Shown here piece after piece: positions 10,882 through 19,219 of a stretch of DNA of 64,000 nt (the stretch's first letter is position 1; each line of letters opens with the position of its first letter). The translations under genes and the position numbers were made by a program. The notes under the pieces are model-generated. The model saw nothing but the letters and a program-made list of their open reading frames with translations, was not told the origin of the DNA and did not search any database. The DNA is from TMP-86 sp044226865 (GTDB lineage: Bacteria > Pseudomonadota > Gammaproteobacteria > Steroidobacterales > Steroidobacteraceae). The stretch lies in the NCBI GenBank assembly GCA_044226865.1, contig JBGAGE010000003.1, forward strand, positions 434,001 to 498,000. The letters are read 5' to 3'.

Positions 10882-11889
10882 CTAGGAACGGTAGTAGTCA
10901 AGATACCATTCGACGAAGCGCTTCACACCCGTCTCGATGGGTGTGCTGGGCCGATAGCCGACGTCAGCCACCAGCGCTTCCACATCTGCCCAGGTGTCCG
11001 GCACGTCGCCAAGCTGCAGGGGCAGTAAATTCTTCTCTGCCTTCTTGCCCAGGCAATCCTCCAGCACCTCGATGTAGCGCAGCAGCTCCACCGGTTGCTG
11101 ATTGCCGATGTTGTACAGGCGGTACGGTGCGCGGCTGGTGCTGGGGTTGGGCGCATCCGAATTCCACTTGGGATCCGGCTGCGCGATGTGGTCCATGGCG
11201 GCGACCACGCCATTGACGATGTCGCCGACGTAGGTGAAATCGCGTTTGTGATGGCCGTAGTTGAACACATCGATGGGCTTGCCCTCGAGGATGTTCTTGG
11301 TGAACAGGAACAACGCCATGTCGGGCCTGCCCCACGGGCCGTACACCGTGAAGAAGCGCAGCCCCGTGGTCGGAATCTTGTAGAGCGAGGCGTAGCTGTG
11401 CGCCATGAGCTCGTTGGCCTTCTTGGTGGCCGCGTACAACGTCATGGGATGGTCGACGTTCTGCTCCACGGCGAAGGGCATGCGCGTGTTCGACCCGTAC
11501 ACTGAACTGGTGGAGGCATAAACGAGGTGCTCGACGCCGTTGTGGCGGCAGCCTTCGAGGATGTGGATGAATCCCGTCAGGTTGCTGTCGACGTAGACGT
11601 GCGGGTTCTCGATGGAATAGCGTACGCCGGCCTGCGCGGCCAGGTGCACCACCCGCTGGAATTTCTCGCGCCGGAACATCTCGTCCATGCCGACGCGCTC
11701 GGCCAGTTCCTGCTTGACGAACTTGAAGTTGCGGTAACCCTGCAAAATCTTCAAGCGGCTCGCCTTCAGGGCGGGCTCGTAATAGGCGTTGAGGTTGTCC
11801 AGTCCGACCACGTCCTCGCCACGCTCCAGCAGGAGCTTGGCGGTGTGGAAGCCGATGAAACCGGCCGCACCGGTGACCAGTATCTTCAT
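10882..11889 (-). CDS. UDP-glucuronate 4-epimerase-like NAD-dependent epimerase
   Basis: This 335-residue extended SDR enzyme has the NAD motif GAAGFIGFH at residue 8, the catalytic Ser region YASTSSVYG and the catalytic YAATKKANE. It also shows segments typical of the CapI/UDP-glucuronate 4-epimerase group, such as GLDNLNAYYEPALK and RFFTVYGPWGRPDMAL. The expected reaction makes UDP-galacturonate. It lies just downstream of the UDP-HexNAc dehydrogenase gene, so an N-acetylated uronic acid cannot be ruled out as substrate. Confidence 0.85.
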   Translation of the reverse strand: MKILVTGAAGFIGFHTAKLLLERGEDVVGLDNLNAYYEPALKASRLKILQGYRNFKFVKQELAERVGMDEMFRREKFQRVVHLAAQAGVRYSIENPHVYVDSNLTGFIHILEGCRHNGVEHLVYASTSSVYGSNTRMPFAVEQNVDHPMTLYAATKKANELMAHSYASLYKIPTTGLRFFTVYGPWGRPDMALFLFTKNILEGKPIDVFNYGHHKRDFTYVGDIVNGVVAAMDHIAQPDPKWNSDAPNPSTSRAPYRLYNIGNQQPVELLRYIEVLEDCLGKKAEKNLLPLQLGDVPDTWADVEALVADVGYRPSTPIETGVKRFVEWYLDYYRS

Positions 11890-11910
11890 GCTGCGTTCGC
11901 CAGGTCCACG

Positions 11911-13203
11911 TTACAGGCGCCCGTCGGTCTGGTCGGAAGCGAACAGGTATTTCACGTCGTACAACACGTGATTCTTCTTGGCCAGGGCGCGGATATTGCG
12001 AATGCCCATGTCCTTGAATTGGTCGTGGGACACCGCCAGCACCACGGCATCGTACGTGCCCGCCTTGAGCGCCTTCACCGGTCGCACGCCGTACTCATGG
12101 TGGGCCGCCTCGGCGTCCACCCACGGATCGTACACGTCCACCTTGGCATCGAAGGCCTTGAGCTCGTTGATGATGTCGATGACCTTGCTGTTGCGCAGAT
12201 CGGGGCAATTTTCCTTGAACGTCAATCCCAACACGAGCACGCGTGAGTCCGCCACCAGCAGTCGCCGCTCCGTCATCAGGCGCACCACCTGCTGGGCGAC
12301 GTAGGCGCCCATGCCGTCGTTGATGCGCCGGCCGGCCAGGATCATCTCCGGGTGGTAGCCGATTTCGGTGGCCTTGTGCGTCAGGTAGTACGGGTCGACG
12401 CCGATGCAATGACCGCCCACCAGGCCAGGCCGGAAGGGCAGGAAGTTCCACTTGGTGCCCGCCGCCTTCAACACTTCCTCGGTATCGATGCCCATGCGGT
12501 TGAAGATCAGCGCCAGCTCGTTGATGAGCGCGATGTTCACGTCGCGCTGCGTGTTCTCGATGACTTTCGCCGCCTCGGCAACGCGGATGCTGGAGGCCTG
12601 GTGCGTGCCGGCGGTGACGATGGAGGCGTACAGCGCATTGACGAAATCGGCGATGCGCGGGGTGGAACCCGAGGTGACCTTCTTGATGCTGGGCAGGCGG
12701 TGCTGCTTGTCACCCGGGTTGATGCGCTCGGGGCTGTAGCCGCAATAGAAGTCCTTGTTGAAGCGTAAGGAGGAGACGCGCTCCAGCACGGGCACGCAGA
12801 CCTCCTCTGTACAGCCCGGATAGACCGTCGACTCGTACACCACCACATCGCCCTTCTTCAGCACCTTGCCCACCGTCTCGCTGGCGCGCAGGAGCGGCGT
12901 GAGGTCCGGGCGCTTGTAACCGTCGATGGGCGTCGGCACCGTGACCACGAACACCTTGCAGCGCTTCAGGTCCTTCAACTGGTGCGCGTAGCGCAACTTC
13001 TTGGAGGCCTTGAGCTCGGCGGTGGTGGCCTCCAGCGTGATGTCCTTGCCGGCCTTGAGCTGCTTGATGCGCTCGACATTGATGTCAAACCCCACGGTAC
13101 GGTATTTCTTGCCGAATTCGATCGCCAGCGGCAATCCCACATAACCCAGGCCGATGACCCCAATCGTCGTCTTGTTCAAACCGCGCATTCCTGCTCCGCT
13201 CAT
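11911..13203 (-). CDS. tviB: UDP-N-acetyl-hexosamine 6-dehydrogenase (TviB/WbpA-like)
   Basis: The 430-residue nucleotide-sugar dehydrogenase oxidises C6 of a UDP-HexNAc to the uronic acid. It closely resembles TviB of the Vi-antigen pathway across its length, including IGLGYVGLPLAIEFGK, VYESTVYPGCTEE, GYSPERINPGD, the catalytic cysteine in GGHCIGVDPYYL, and TFKENCPDLRNSK. I choose ATG 13203, which has GGAAGGA about 7 bases upstream; an earlier ATG at 13257 adds residues with no family match. It is the first gene of the polysaccharide run. The reducing cofactor is NAD by family analogy. Confidence 0.88.
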   Translation of the reverse strand: MSGAGMRGLNKTTIGVIGLGYVGLPLAIEFGKKYRTVGFDINVERIKQLKAGKDITLEATTAELKASKKLRYAHQLKDLKRCKVFVVTVPTPIDGYKRPDLTPLLRASETVGKVLKKGDVVVYESTVYPGCTEEVCVPVLERVSSLRFNKDFYCGYSPERINPGDKQHRLPSIKKVTSGSTPRIADFVNALYASIVTAGTHQASSIRVAEAAKVIENTQRDVNIALINELALIFNRMGIDTEEVLKAAGTKWNFLPFRPGLVGGHCIGVDPYYLTHKATEIGYHPEMILAGRRINDGMGAYVAQQVVRLMTERRLLVADSRVLVLGLTFKENCPDLRNSKVIDIINELKAFDAKVDVYDPWVDAEAAHHEYGVRPVKALKAGTYDAVVLAVSHDQFKDMGIRNIRALAKKNHVLYDVKYLFASDQTDGRL

Positions 13204-13227
13204 TTGATATTCCTTCCAGTGTAGACC

Positions 13228-13265
13228 AAGCTGCGTTGCCGCTGGGCGCTGCGGCAAGAAAGCTT
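13228..13265 (-). terminator. Hairpin downstream of dnaQ
   Basis: A nested inverted repeat lies just after the dnaQ stop. The inner arms TTGCCGC/GCGGCAA enclose an 8-base loop, and outer arms AAGCT/AGCTT flank them with a 3-base bulge on each side. No clear U-run follows on the minus strand, so it may slow or terminate transcription only weakly between dnaQ and the polysaccharide operon. Confidence 0.35.
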
Positions 13266-13273
13266 GGCGGCGT

Positions 13274-13996
13274 TCACATTCTCCAAACCGTTTGTCCGCG
13301 CGAGGCCTTGTCCAAGGCCTTCAACACGCGTTCGTGGGCCTCGATTTCCCCCTCGTCGGCGAGGATCACCGGCACCCGCGCATCGCCCCGCGCACTCGTG
13401 CGCCGGGCGGCCGCGGCCGCGGCCGCGGCCGAGGTGACAGAATCCGACTCGGCCCCCAGGATGAGCGTGGCCTGCCCGCCGGTCATGGCCAGGTAGACAT
13501 CGGCGAGTATGCGTGCATCCAGCAATGCGCCGTGGAAGTCGCGATGGGAATTGTCCACCGAATAGCGCTTGCACAGCGCATCCAGGCTGTTGCGCTGGCC
13601 GGGGTGCATGCGCCGCGCCAGCGCAAGCGTGTCGAGCACCGTGCACCATTGCGACATGCGCCGCGCCTCACCCGGCAGGAGCGCCAGCTCCGCATCGAGG
13701 AAGGCGATGTCGAAGGCGGCATTGTGGATGATGAGCTCGGCGCCGCGCACGAACTCGGCGAACTCGGCATGCACGTCGGCAAAGCGCGGCTCCTTGGCCA
13801 GCCGCTCGCGGGTGATGCCGTGGACCTCCACCGCGCCCTTGTCGATGTCGCGCTCGGGATTCAGGTAGCGGTGAAATTTTTGCCCGGTGAGCCGCCGGTT
13901 GACCAGCTCGATGCAGCCGATCTCGATGACGCGGTGACCCTTGTCCACTTCCAGGCCCGTGGTCTCGGTATCCAACACGATTTGTCGCAAGGCCAT
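13274..13996 (-). CDS. dnaQ: DNA polymerase III epsilon subunit (3'-5' proofreading exonuclease)
   Basis: This is the 240-residue proofreading subunit of the replicative polymerase. Exo I DTETTG, Exo II HNAAFDIAFLD and Exo III HRDFHGALLDARILAD carry the DEDDh catalytic residues. An alanine-rich linker then leads to a C-terminal segment expected to bind the alpha subunit (about residues 205-240). I prefer ATG 13996 because a GGGGGAGGG ribosome site lies 5 bases upstream; GTG 14002 is too close to it. The gene is divergently separated from gloB by rnhA and the methyltransferase gene, as in enteric genomes. Confidence 0.95.
   Translation of the reverse strand: MALRQIVLDTETTGLEVDKGHRVIEIGCIELVNRRLTGQKFHRYLNPERDIDKGAVEVHGITRERLAKEPRFADVHAEFAEFVRGAELIIHNAAFDIAFLDAELALLPGEARRMSQWCTVLDTLALARRMHPGQRNSLDALCKRYSVDNSHRDFHGALLDARILADVYLAMTGGQATLILGAESDSVTSAAAAAAAARRTSARGDARVPVILADEGEIEAHERVLKALDKASRGQTVWRM
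13407..13430. repeat. Four tandem GCGGCC hexamers inside dnaQ
   Basis: Four perfect copies of GCGGCC encode the poly-alanine stretch in the DnaQ linker. Gain or loss of a unit would keep the reading frame and change only linker length. Confidence 0.8.
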
Positions 13997-14011
13997 CAGC
14001 ACCCTCCCCCG

Positions 14012-14473
14012 TTATTCATGGCGCCGCGCGCGCTCGCGCTCGAGAAGCGCGTCGATGGCCATGTTGGCGAGCAGGTCGACCCGCACATTGCCCTCATTGC
14101 CCGAATGCCCGCGTACCCAGTGCCAATGCACCTCGTGCTGCTGGACGGCGGCGTCCAGCTTCTCCCATAGATCCTGGTTCTTTACCGGCTTCTTCGCCGC
14201 CGTGCGCCAGCCCCGCGCCTTCCAATCGGGGAGCCATTCGGTCAGCCCCTGCAGGACATATTTGGAATCCGTGAACAGCCGGACCGCGCAACGCCGCTTC
14301 AATGCGTTCAGGCCCTCGATGGCACCGGTCAGCTCCATGCGGTTGTTGGTGGTCTGCAATTCCGCGCCCATCATTTCCCGGCGCGCATCGCCGGCGATCA
14401 GCAACGCCCCCCAGCCACCGGGTCCCGGATTACCGCGGCACGCGCCGTCCGTATACAGGTCCACCTGGCTCAT
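14012..14473 (-). CDS. rnhA: Ribonuclease HI
   Basis: The 153-residue enzyme cleaves the RNA strand of RNA-DNA hybrids. All catalytic elements are visible: the first Asp in YTDGACRGNPGPGGWG, Glu in NNRMELTG, Asp in LFTDSKYV, and the handle/C-terminal region HWHWVRGHSGNEGNVRVD with the catalytic His and last Asp. The ATG at 14473 overlaps the methyltransferase stop as ATGA. A longer in-frame reading upstream is out-of-frame methyltransferase sequence. Its place beside dnaQ is conserved in gammaproteobacteria. Confidence 0.96.
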   Translation of the reverse strand: MSQVDLYTDGACRGNPGPGGWGALLIAGDARREMMGAELQTTNNRMELTGAIEGLNALKRRCAVRLFTDSKYVLQGLTEWLPDWKARGWRTAAKKPVKNQDLWEKLDAAVQQHEVHWHWVRGHSGNEGNVRVDLLANMAIDALLERERARRHE

Positions 14474-15171
14474 CCGCGCATCCTCGAGGTGGGCTCGGCG
14501 GCCCCGACCAGCACCCGCGGCCGGGTCTTCCATTTGGGCTTGAGCAACGTGAGTGTCTGCACGCGCTTGCGCGCCTTGAGCAGGTACGCCCCGCTCACCA
14601 CGGCGGGGCGCGGCTTGTGGACCTGGGGCGGCACTCCCGGACCGATCAACGGCACCAAGCCCAGGTAGCCGGAGACGCCCTGCACATCCATGCCCAGGAG
14701 TTTCACCCAGTCCTTGATTCTCATTTCCGAAATCATGCGCTGGATGTCCGGCGGGAACACCGGCCGGTCCAACCGCCTGGCCAGCAGGCGCCGCAGCCCC
14801 CATCCGCTCCAGGGATTGAAGCCACAGATCAGCAGCGCTCCTTCCGGACGCAGGATGCGCTCGGCTTCGCGCAGCACGGCATAGGGGTCGTCCACGAGTT
14901 CCAAGGTGTGGGGCAAGAGCACGGCATCGACCGAATCGGACGCGAACGGCAGGACTTCCAGCTGCGCGTGCAGGGACACGCCCTCCCCGGCCGCCGGCGC
15001 GACCACCAGCGCATGCTGGGTGCGGACCGCGCCCAGCATGCCGCGCGCCGGCCCCCACTGACCGATTTGCAACAAATCGAAGCCGAACACATCCTCCAGC
15101 ACATCGCGCGCCAACAGCGCTTCTTCCTGGACAACGCGCTTGCCCAACGGAGTGTCGAACCAGGTGGTCAC
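14470..15171 (-). CDS. YafS-like class I SAM-dependent methyltransferase
   Basis: This protein of about 233 residues matches the E. coli YafS pattern: W-x-x-x-P-L-G-K, then FGFDLLQIG, then LPFASDSVDAVLLPHTLELVDDP and ICGFNPWSGWGLR. The last three form the later part of a Methyltransf_11 fold. The usual glycine-rich SAM loop is weak, as in YafS. The target is unknown. I use GTG 15171 as start; TTG 15210 is the longer option and neither has a clear ribosome site. Neighbours rnhA and divergent gloB keep the enteric order. Confidence 0.8.
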   Translation of the reverse strand: MTTWFDTPLGKRVVQEEALLARDVLEDVFGFDLLQIGQWGPARGMLGAVRTQHALVVAPAAGEGVSLHAQLEVLPFASDSVDAVLLPHTLELVDDPYAVLREAERILRPEGALLICGFNPWSGWGLRRLLARRLDRPVFPPDIQRMISEMRIKDWVKLLGMDVQGVSGYLGLVPLIGPGVPPQVHKPRPAVVSGAYLLKARKRVQTLTLLKPKWKTRPRVLVGAAEPTSRMRG

Positions 15172-15255
15172 GCTCGAATGTCGCGGTTCTGCAACCGAGT
15201 CCTTTAGCAAAAATACTAGCGAAGTTGAGATGTTACAGGTTAAATTCGCCGCAAA

Positions 15256-16071
15256 ATGTCAAACCTTAAAGTTACCGGACCCGGCCAACCAGCGGCGCTG
15301 GCAGTCCGGGCGGTGCAGGCCTTTGCCGACAACTACATCTGGCTGATCCATTCTCCGCTCGATCCGCGCCTCGTGGCCGTCGTCGACCCGGGAGATGCCC
15401 AGCCGGTGATCGCGGAGGTGCGGCGCGCCGGCCTGCAAGTGGCCGCGATTCTATTGACTCACCATCATCCTGACCACATCGGTGGTGTCCCCGGCCTCCT
15501 GGAGTTGGGAGCGGTGCCGGTGATCGGCCCCGCCGATGCACGCATCGGCTCGACCACCGCCACTGTCCGGGAGGGCGAGTCCCTCGAGTTGCGCGAGTTG
15601 GGACTTGCGTTCAAGACTCTGGAAATTCCGGGGCATACATTAAGTCACATCGCGTTCTGGGGCCATGGAGCCGTGTTCTGTGGCGACACACTGTTCAGCG
15701 CCGGCTGCGGCCGCACATTCGAAGGTACCGCCATACAAATGAATGCATCTCTCGAGCGCTTGCGTGCCCTGCCTGCCGACACGCGCGTCTACTGCGGCCA
15801 CGAGTACACCGCTTCCAACCTGCGTTTCGCCATGGCCGTGGATCCGCACAACGAAGCGGCCGACGCCTATCTGCAGAGAGTCACTGCCCTGCGCGCAGCG
15901 GGCAAGGCCACCTTGCCCTCGACGCTGAAACTCGAAATCGAGGTGAATCCCTTCCTGCGGTGCGATCGCCCGGAAATTCGCGCGGCGGCGCAACGCCATA
16001 CCGGACAGACCCTGCCGGACAATGCGGCGGTGTTCGGCGCGCTGCGCGCCTGGAAGGATGGTTTTCGGTGA
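15256..16071 (+). CDS. gloB: Hydroxyacylglutathione hydrolase (glyoxalase II)
   Basis: The 271-residue metallo-beta-lactamase-fold enzyme hydrolyses S-lactoylglutathione to lactate and glutathione, the last step of methylglyoxal detoxification. The binuclear metal motif THHHPDHIGG, the IPGHTLSHIAFW histidine, FCGDTLFSAGCGR and YCGHEYT are all present. The C-terminal HxGx substrate-binding half ends in AWKDGFR. It diverges from the methyltransferase gene and is coupled to mltD by an overlapping GTGA. Confidence 0.95.
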   Translation: MSNLKVTGPGQPAALAVRAVQAFADNYIWLIHSPLDPRLVAVVDPGDAQPVIAEVRRAGLQVAAILLTHHHPDHIGGVPGLLELGAVPVIGPADARIGSTTATVREGESLELRELGLAFKTLEIPGHTLSHIAFWGHGAVFCGDTLFSAGCGRTFEGTAIQMNASLERLRALPADTRVYCGHEYTASNLRFAMAVDPHNEAADAYLQRVTALRAAGKATLPSTLKLEIEVNPFLRCDRPEIRAAAQRHTGQTLPDNAAVFGALRAWKDGFR

Positions 16072-17708
16072 CACCGTCGGCTAGCGGCATGCGCGGCCTG
16101 TGGGCCTGCATCGCCCTGGGCGCCGCGCTGGCGCTGGGCGGCTGCGCCAGCACCCCGAAGGCAAAGCCCGCCCCGGTCCTCACGGTTCCAACGCCCGCCC
16201 CGCCGGCTACCGACGCCAATGGCAATGCCACCGGCATCGCAAGTCCCGAAGGCGCCATGCCCTCGGCATCGATGCCGAGCGAGTGGCGCGTGGGTAATGG
16301 CGAGGACTTCGACGACCTGTTCGATCGCCTCCGCGATGGCTTCGCACTCGACGAAGTGGACGAGCCGGCGGTGGATACGCAACTCGCCTGGCTCGTGCGC
16401 AATCAGGAATACCTGGACCGCGTGTTCCAACGCGCGCAGCGCTACCTGTACCACATCGTGTGCGAGGTGGAAGCGCGCGGCATGCCCGCCGAATTTGCCC
16501 TGCTGCCGGTGGTGGAAAGCGCCTACGAACCCTTCGCCTATTCACCCAGCCGCGCCGCGGGCCTGTGGCAATTCATCCCCGGAACGGGAGGTCGATTCGG
16601 CCTGAAGCAGAGCTGGTGGTACGACGGGCGGCGTGACGTGGTGGAATCCACCCGCGCGGCGCTCGACTACCTGCAGATCCTCCACGACCAATTCGACGGT
16701 GACTGGCTGCTGGCCATCGCCGCCTACAACGTCGGCGAGCGCTTCATCGAGCGCGCCATCGAATACAACACACGCCACGGCAAGCCCACCGATTTCTGGC
16801 ACCTGAAACTGCCGGCCGAGACCCGCGCCTACGTACCCAAGCTCCTGGCGCTCAAGCGGTTGATGGCCGAGCCGGAGCGCTTTGGCCTCGGCTTCGAGGT
16901 GATCCCGAATGAACCCTACTTCGCCGTCATCGACACCGGCTCACAGATCGACCTGAAGCTGGCGGCGCAGATCTCGGGCAACAGCTTCGAGGAAATCGTC
17001 GCCCTGAATCCCGGCTTCAACCGTTGGGCCACGGACCCTGCCGGGCCGCACCGGCTGCTCGTCCCCGTCGAGCGCGCCGATGCCTTCGAAGCTGCGCTCG
17101 CCACCCTCCCCGACGCCGACCGCGTGCGTTACGTGACGCATGTGGTGGAGCGCAAGGAGACCCTCGCGGCCATTGCCACGCAATACGGCACCTCGGTGGC
17201 CGTGATCGCCAAGCTCAACGACATCAGGAGCAAGAAGGTGAGCGCAGGCACGGAATTGAAGATCCCGCAGGACAGCGCGCAGCTACCCGACAAGGTCCTG
17301 TTGGCCGCGCAGCGGGTCGACAAGCCAGCGTCCGACCTCGGTGGCAAGCGCCGCCAGATCGTGCACCGGGTGCGCCGCGGCGAGACACTGCGCGCGATTG
17401 CGCGTCGCCATGGCACCAGCGCCGAGACGCTGGCGCGCATCAATGGCCTGAGCGTCGATGAGCGGCTGGTGGCCGGCCAGCGCCTGGTAATCAAGACCAG
17501 CATCCGTCGCGGACGGGGCGAGGCGGCCGGCGGCGGACGCCGGGTGATGTATACGGTGCGCTCGGGTGATACCTTGAGCTCGATTTCGCGCCAGTTCCAG
17601 GTGTCGGTGCAGCAACTGAAGACCTGGAACGGCATCAACAAGCAGCACCTCATCCGCGCCGGACAGCGGCTGGTGATGTACGTGGATTCCAGTCGACGAC
17701 ACAGCTAG
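16068..17708 (+). CDS. mltD: Membrane-bound lytic murein transglycosylase D, lipoprotein with three LysM domains
   Basis: The 546-residue protein cleaves peptidoglycan to 1,6-anhydromuropeptides. A lipobox LGGC is at residues 23-26 from the GTG start. The SLT domain follows, with catalytic Glu in PVVESAYEP and the motifs AAGLWQFIPGTGG and AIAAYNVGE. Three LysM repeats fill the C-terminal third (THVVERKETLAAIA, HRVRRGETLRAIA, YTVRSGDTLSSIS); E. coli MltD has two. I choose GTG 16068 because it overlaps the gloB stop and has GGAAGGA upstream; ATG 16089 has no ribosome site. Confidence 0.93.
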   Translation: MTPSASGMRGLWACIALGAALALGGCASTPKAKPAPVLTVPTPAPPATDANGNATGIASPEGAMPSASMPSEWRVGNGEDFDDLFDRLRDGFALDEVDEPAVDTQLAWLVRNQEYLDRVFQRAQRYLYHIVCEVEARGMPAEFALLPVVESAYEPFAYSPSRAAGLWQFIPGTGGRFGLKQSWWYDGRRDVVESTRAALDYLQILHDQFDGDWLLAIAAYNVGERFIERAIEYNTRHGKPTDFWHLKLPAETRAYVPKLLALKRLMAEPERFGLGFEVIPNEPYFAVIDTGSQIDLKLAAQISGNSFEEIVALNPGFNRWATDPAGPHRLLVPVERADAFEAALATLPDADRVRYVTHVVERKETLAAIATQYGTSVAVIAKLNDIRSKKVSAGTELKIPQDSAQLPDKVLLAAQRVDKPASDLGGKRRQIVHRVRRGETLRAIARRHGTSAETLARINGLSVDERLVAGQRLVIKTSIRRGRGEAAGGGRRVMYTVRSGDTLSSISRQFQVSVQQLKTWNGINKQHLIRAGQRLVMYVDSSRRHS

Positions 17709-17716
17709 GGGGTTTC

Positions 17717-18511
17717 ATGGGATTTCTGAACGGCAAGCGCGCACTCATCGTCGGGCTTGCCACCGACCGTTCCATTGCCTGGGGCATCGCGCAGGCCATG
17801 CATCGTGAGGGCGCGCAGCTCGCCTTTTCCTACATCGAGCGCATGGCGGACCGGGTCATCCCGCTCGCGAAAGAACTGGGCTCGGACATCACCTTCCCGA
17901 TGGACGTGACCTCGGACGAACAGATCGCGCAGGGCTTCCAGCAACTCAAGAAGCACTGGGACGGCTTCGACATCCTGGTGCACGCCGTAGCCTTCGCGCC
18001 GCGTGAGGCGATGGCGGAGGGCTTCACGCAGAACACCTCTCGCGAGGCCTTCCGCGTCGCCCACGATGTGTCCAGCTACAGCCTCACGGCGCTGGCACGC
18101 GAATCCCTGCCCTTCATGCAGGGCCGCCAGGGCTCGATCATGACGCTCACCTACCTGGGAGCCGTGCGCTCCATCCCGAGCTACAACGTCATGGGGCTGG
18201 CCAAGGCCAGCCTCGAGGCCAATGTGCGCTTCCTCGCCGCCGACCTGGGCGCGCGCGGCATCCGGGTCAACGGCATTTCCGCCGGGCCCATCAAGACGCT
18301 GGCCGCCGCGGGAATTCCAGGGTTTCGCAAGATGCTCGGGCATGTCGCATCGCATGCGCCGCTCAAGCGCAATGTCACCCTCGAAGACGTTGGCAATGCG
18401 GCGGCGTTTCTGGCTTCCGACTTATCCGCCGGCATTACCGGCGAGATCCTCTACGTGGATGGCGGGTACTCGACGGTTGGCATGTCTTTTGGGGATGCTG
18501 AGAAGGACTGA
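17717..18511 (+). CDS. fabI: Enoyl-[acyl-carrier-protein] reductase [NADH]
   Basis: The 264-residue enzyme does the last reduction of each fatty-acid elongation cycle and is the target of triclosan-type inhibitors. The N-terminal cofactor motif GLATDRSIAWGIA is typical of FabI rather than FabG. The catalytic pair is in SYNVMGLAKASLE, and the family end GEILYVDGGYSTVG is present. It follows mltD by 8 bases on the same strand, so the two may be co-transcribed. Confidence 0.95.
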   Translation: MGFLNGKRALIVGLATDRSIAWGIAQAMHREGAQLAFSYIERMADRVIPLAKELGSDITFPMDVTSDEQIAQGFQQLKKHWDGFDILVHAVAFAPREAMAEGFTQNTSREAFRVAHDVSSYSLTALARESLPFMQGRQGSIMTLTYLGAVRSIPSYNVMGLAKASLEANVRFLAADLGARGIRVNGISAGPIKTLAAAGIPGFRKMLGHVASHAPLKRNVTLEDVGNAAAFLASDLSAGITGEILYVDGGYSTVGMSFGDAEKD

Positions 18512-18529
18512 TTCTTCACGGTCTGCGCG

Positions 18530-18746
18530 GCGGGTTGTCCGTTGCGGGGAGCAGGCGGGCGGGTAGTCATTTTGCGCGTGGGCGCGCGCTAAAGGCACCG
18601 TCTCGCCGCGGTGGGCCGCTAGCGCCCTGTTCGCTCGCCTCAAGATTCCCACCTCACGCTCAGCGCGGCCCGCGCGGCGAGCCGGGCGCGCTTAACACGC
18701 GCAAAATGACTACCCGCCCGCCTGCTCCCCGCAACGGACAACCCGC
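18530..18746. repeat. Long inverted repeat with perfect 51-bp arms
   Basis: Bases 18530-18580 are the exact reverse complement of 18696-18746. The 115-base interior is partly self-complementary as well (for example TCGCCGCG near 18602 against CGCGGCGA near 18673). The whole element could fold into a very long hairpin or cruciform. It lies 18 bases after the fabI stop, so it may also act as a terminator. No transposase or open frame of convincing quality is inside. It resembles a non-autonomous palindromic repeat element, but its family is not recognised. Confidence 0.85.
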
Positions 18747-18998
18747 ATCGAGGTCTTGAAGAAGTCGTTCTCGCATCCTGGAAGAGTTGGCAGCGTCGGA
18801 GGACCGTCGGACGTCGGCATCGCGAGAGTAATGCCGCAAATGTCAGCGGCAACCCCGCTCCTGCCATCTCAGTTGCGGAGAGTGACAAAGCTACGACGAA
18901 AAGCCGCAATCTCGATGAACTTCAAATCTTGATGACGGAGCGGTCAGCCATGAAGAACGTCTCGAACTCCAGTCATTTCGGGAACGGTGACGTTCGAC
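18747..18998. other. Intergenic stretch between two inverted repeats
   Basis: I see no convincing coding frame, RNA gene or promoter in this stretch. It separates the perfect palindrome after fabI from a second, imperfect palindrome before dps. The whole fabI-dps gap is 708 bases, the longest gene-free stretch in the window. Confidence 0.6.
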
Positions 18999-19213
18999 GC
19001 GCGCGTTCGGCGGGGGGCACGATGCTCTTTTTCGCCGGCGAGGCTGACAATCGGAGAGGACAGCCGCGGCCCAAAGCTGAGCTTACGCACTCCGAAGACG
19101 CAACCTAAACGCACCGCAACGCCATTAAACCGGCAAGCAGCGGCGAATCCCACAGCCTCTACCAGGGAGCCCGCCGCCGGAAAAGAATATCGTGCCCCCC
19201 GACGAACGCGCGC
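18999..19213. repeat. Second, imperfect inverted repeat (about 44-bp arms)
   Basis: The left arm at about 18999-19042 pairs with the right arm at about 19170-19213. Both read GCGCGCGTTCG-x-CGGGGGGC then ACGAT, followed by a T-rich run and a GC-rich end, with only a few mismatches and a small indel. The right arm stops about 7 bases from the dps stop codon. The interior of about 127 bases has no convincing open frame. Confidence 0.75.
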
Positions 19214-19219
19214 GCGCGA

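Noticed and set aside
18422..18909. Short minus-strand frames after fabI
   Set aside because: They lie in or across the palindrome arms and change with the repeat; no ribosome site or motif supports them.
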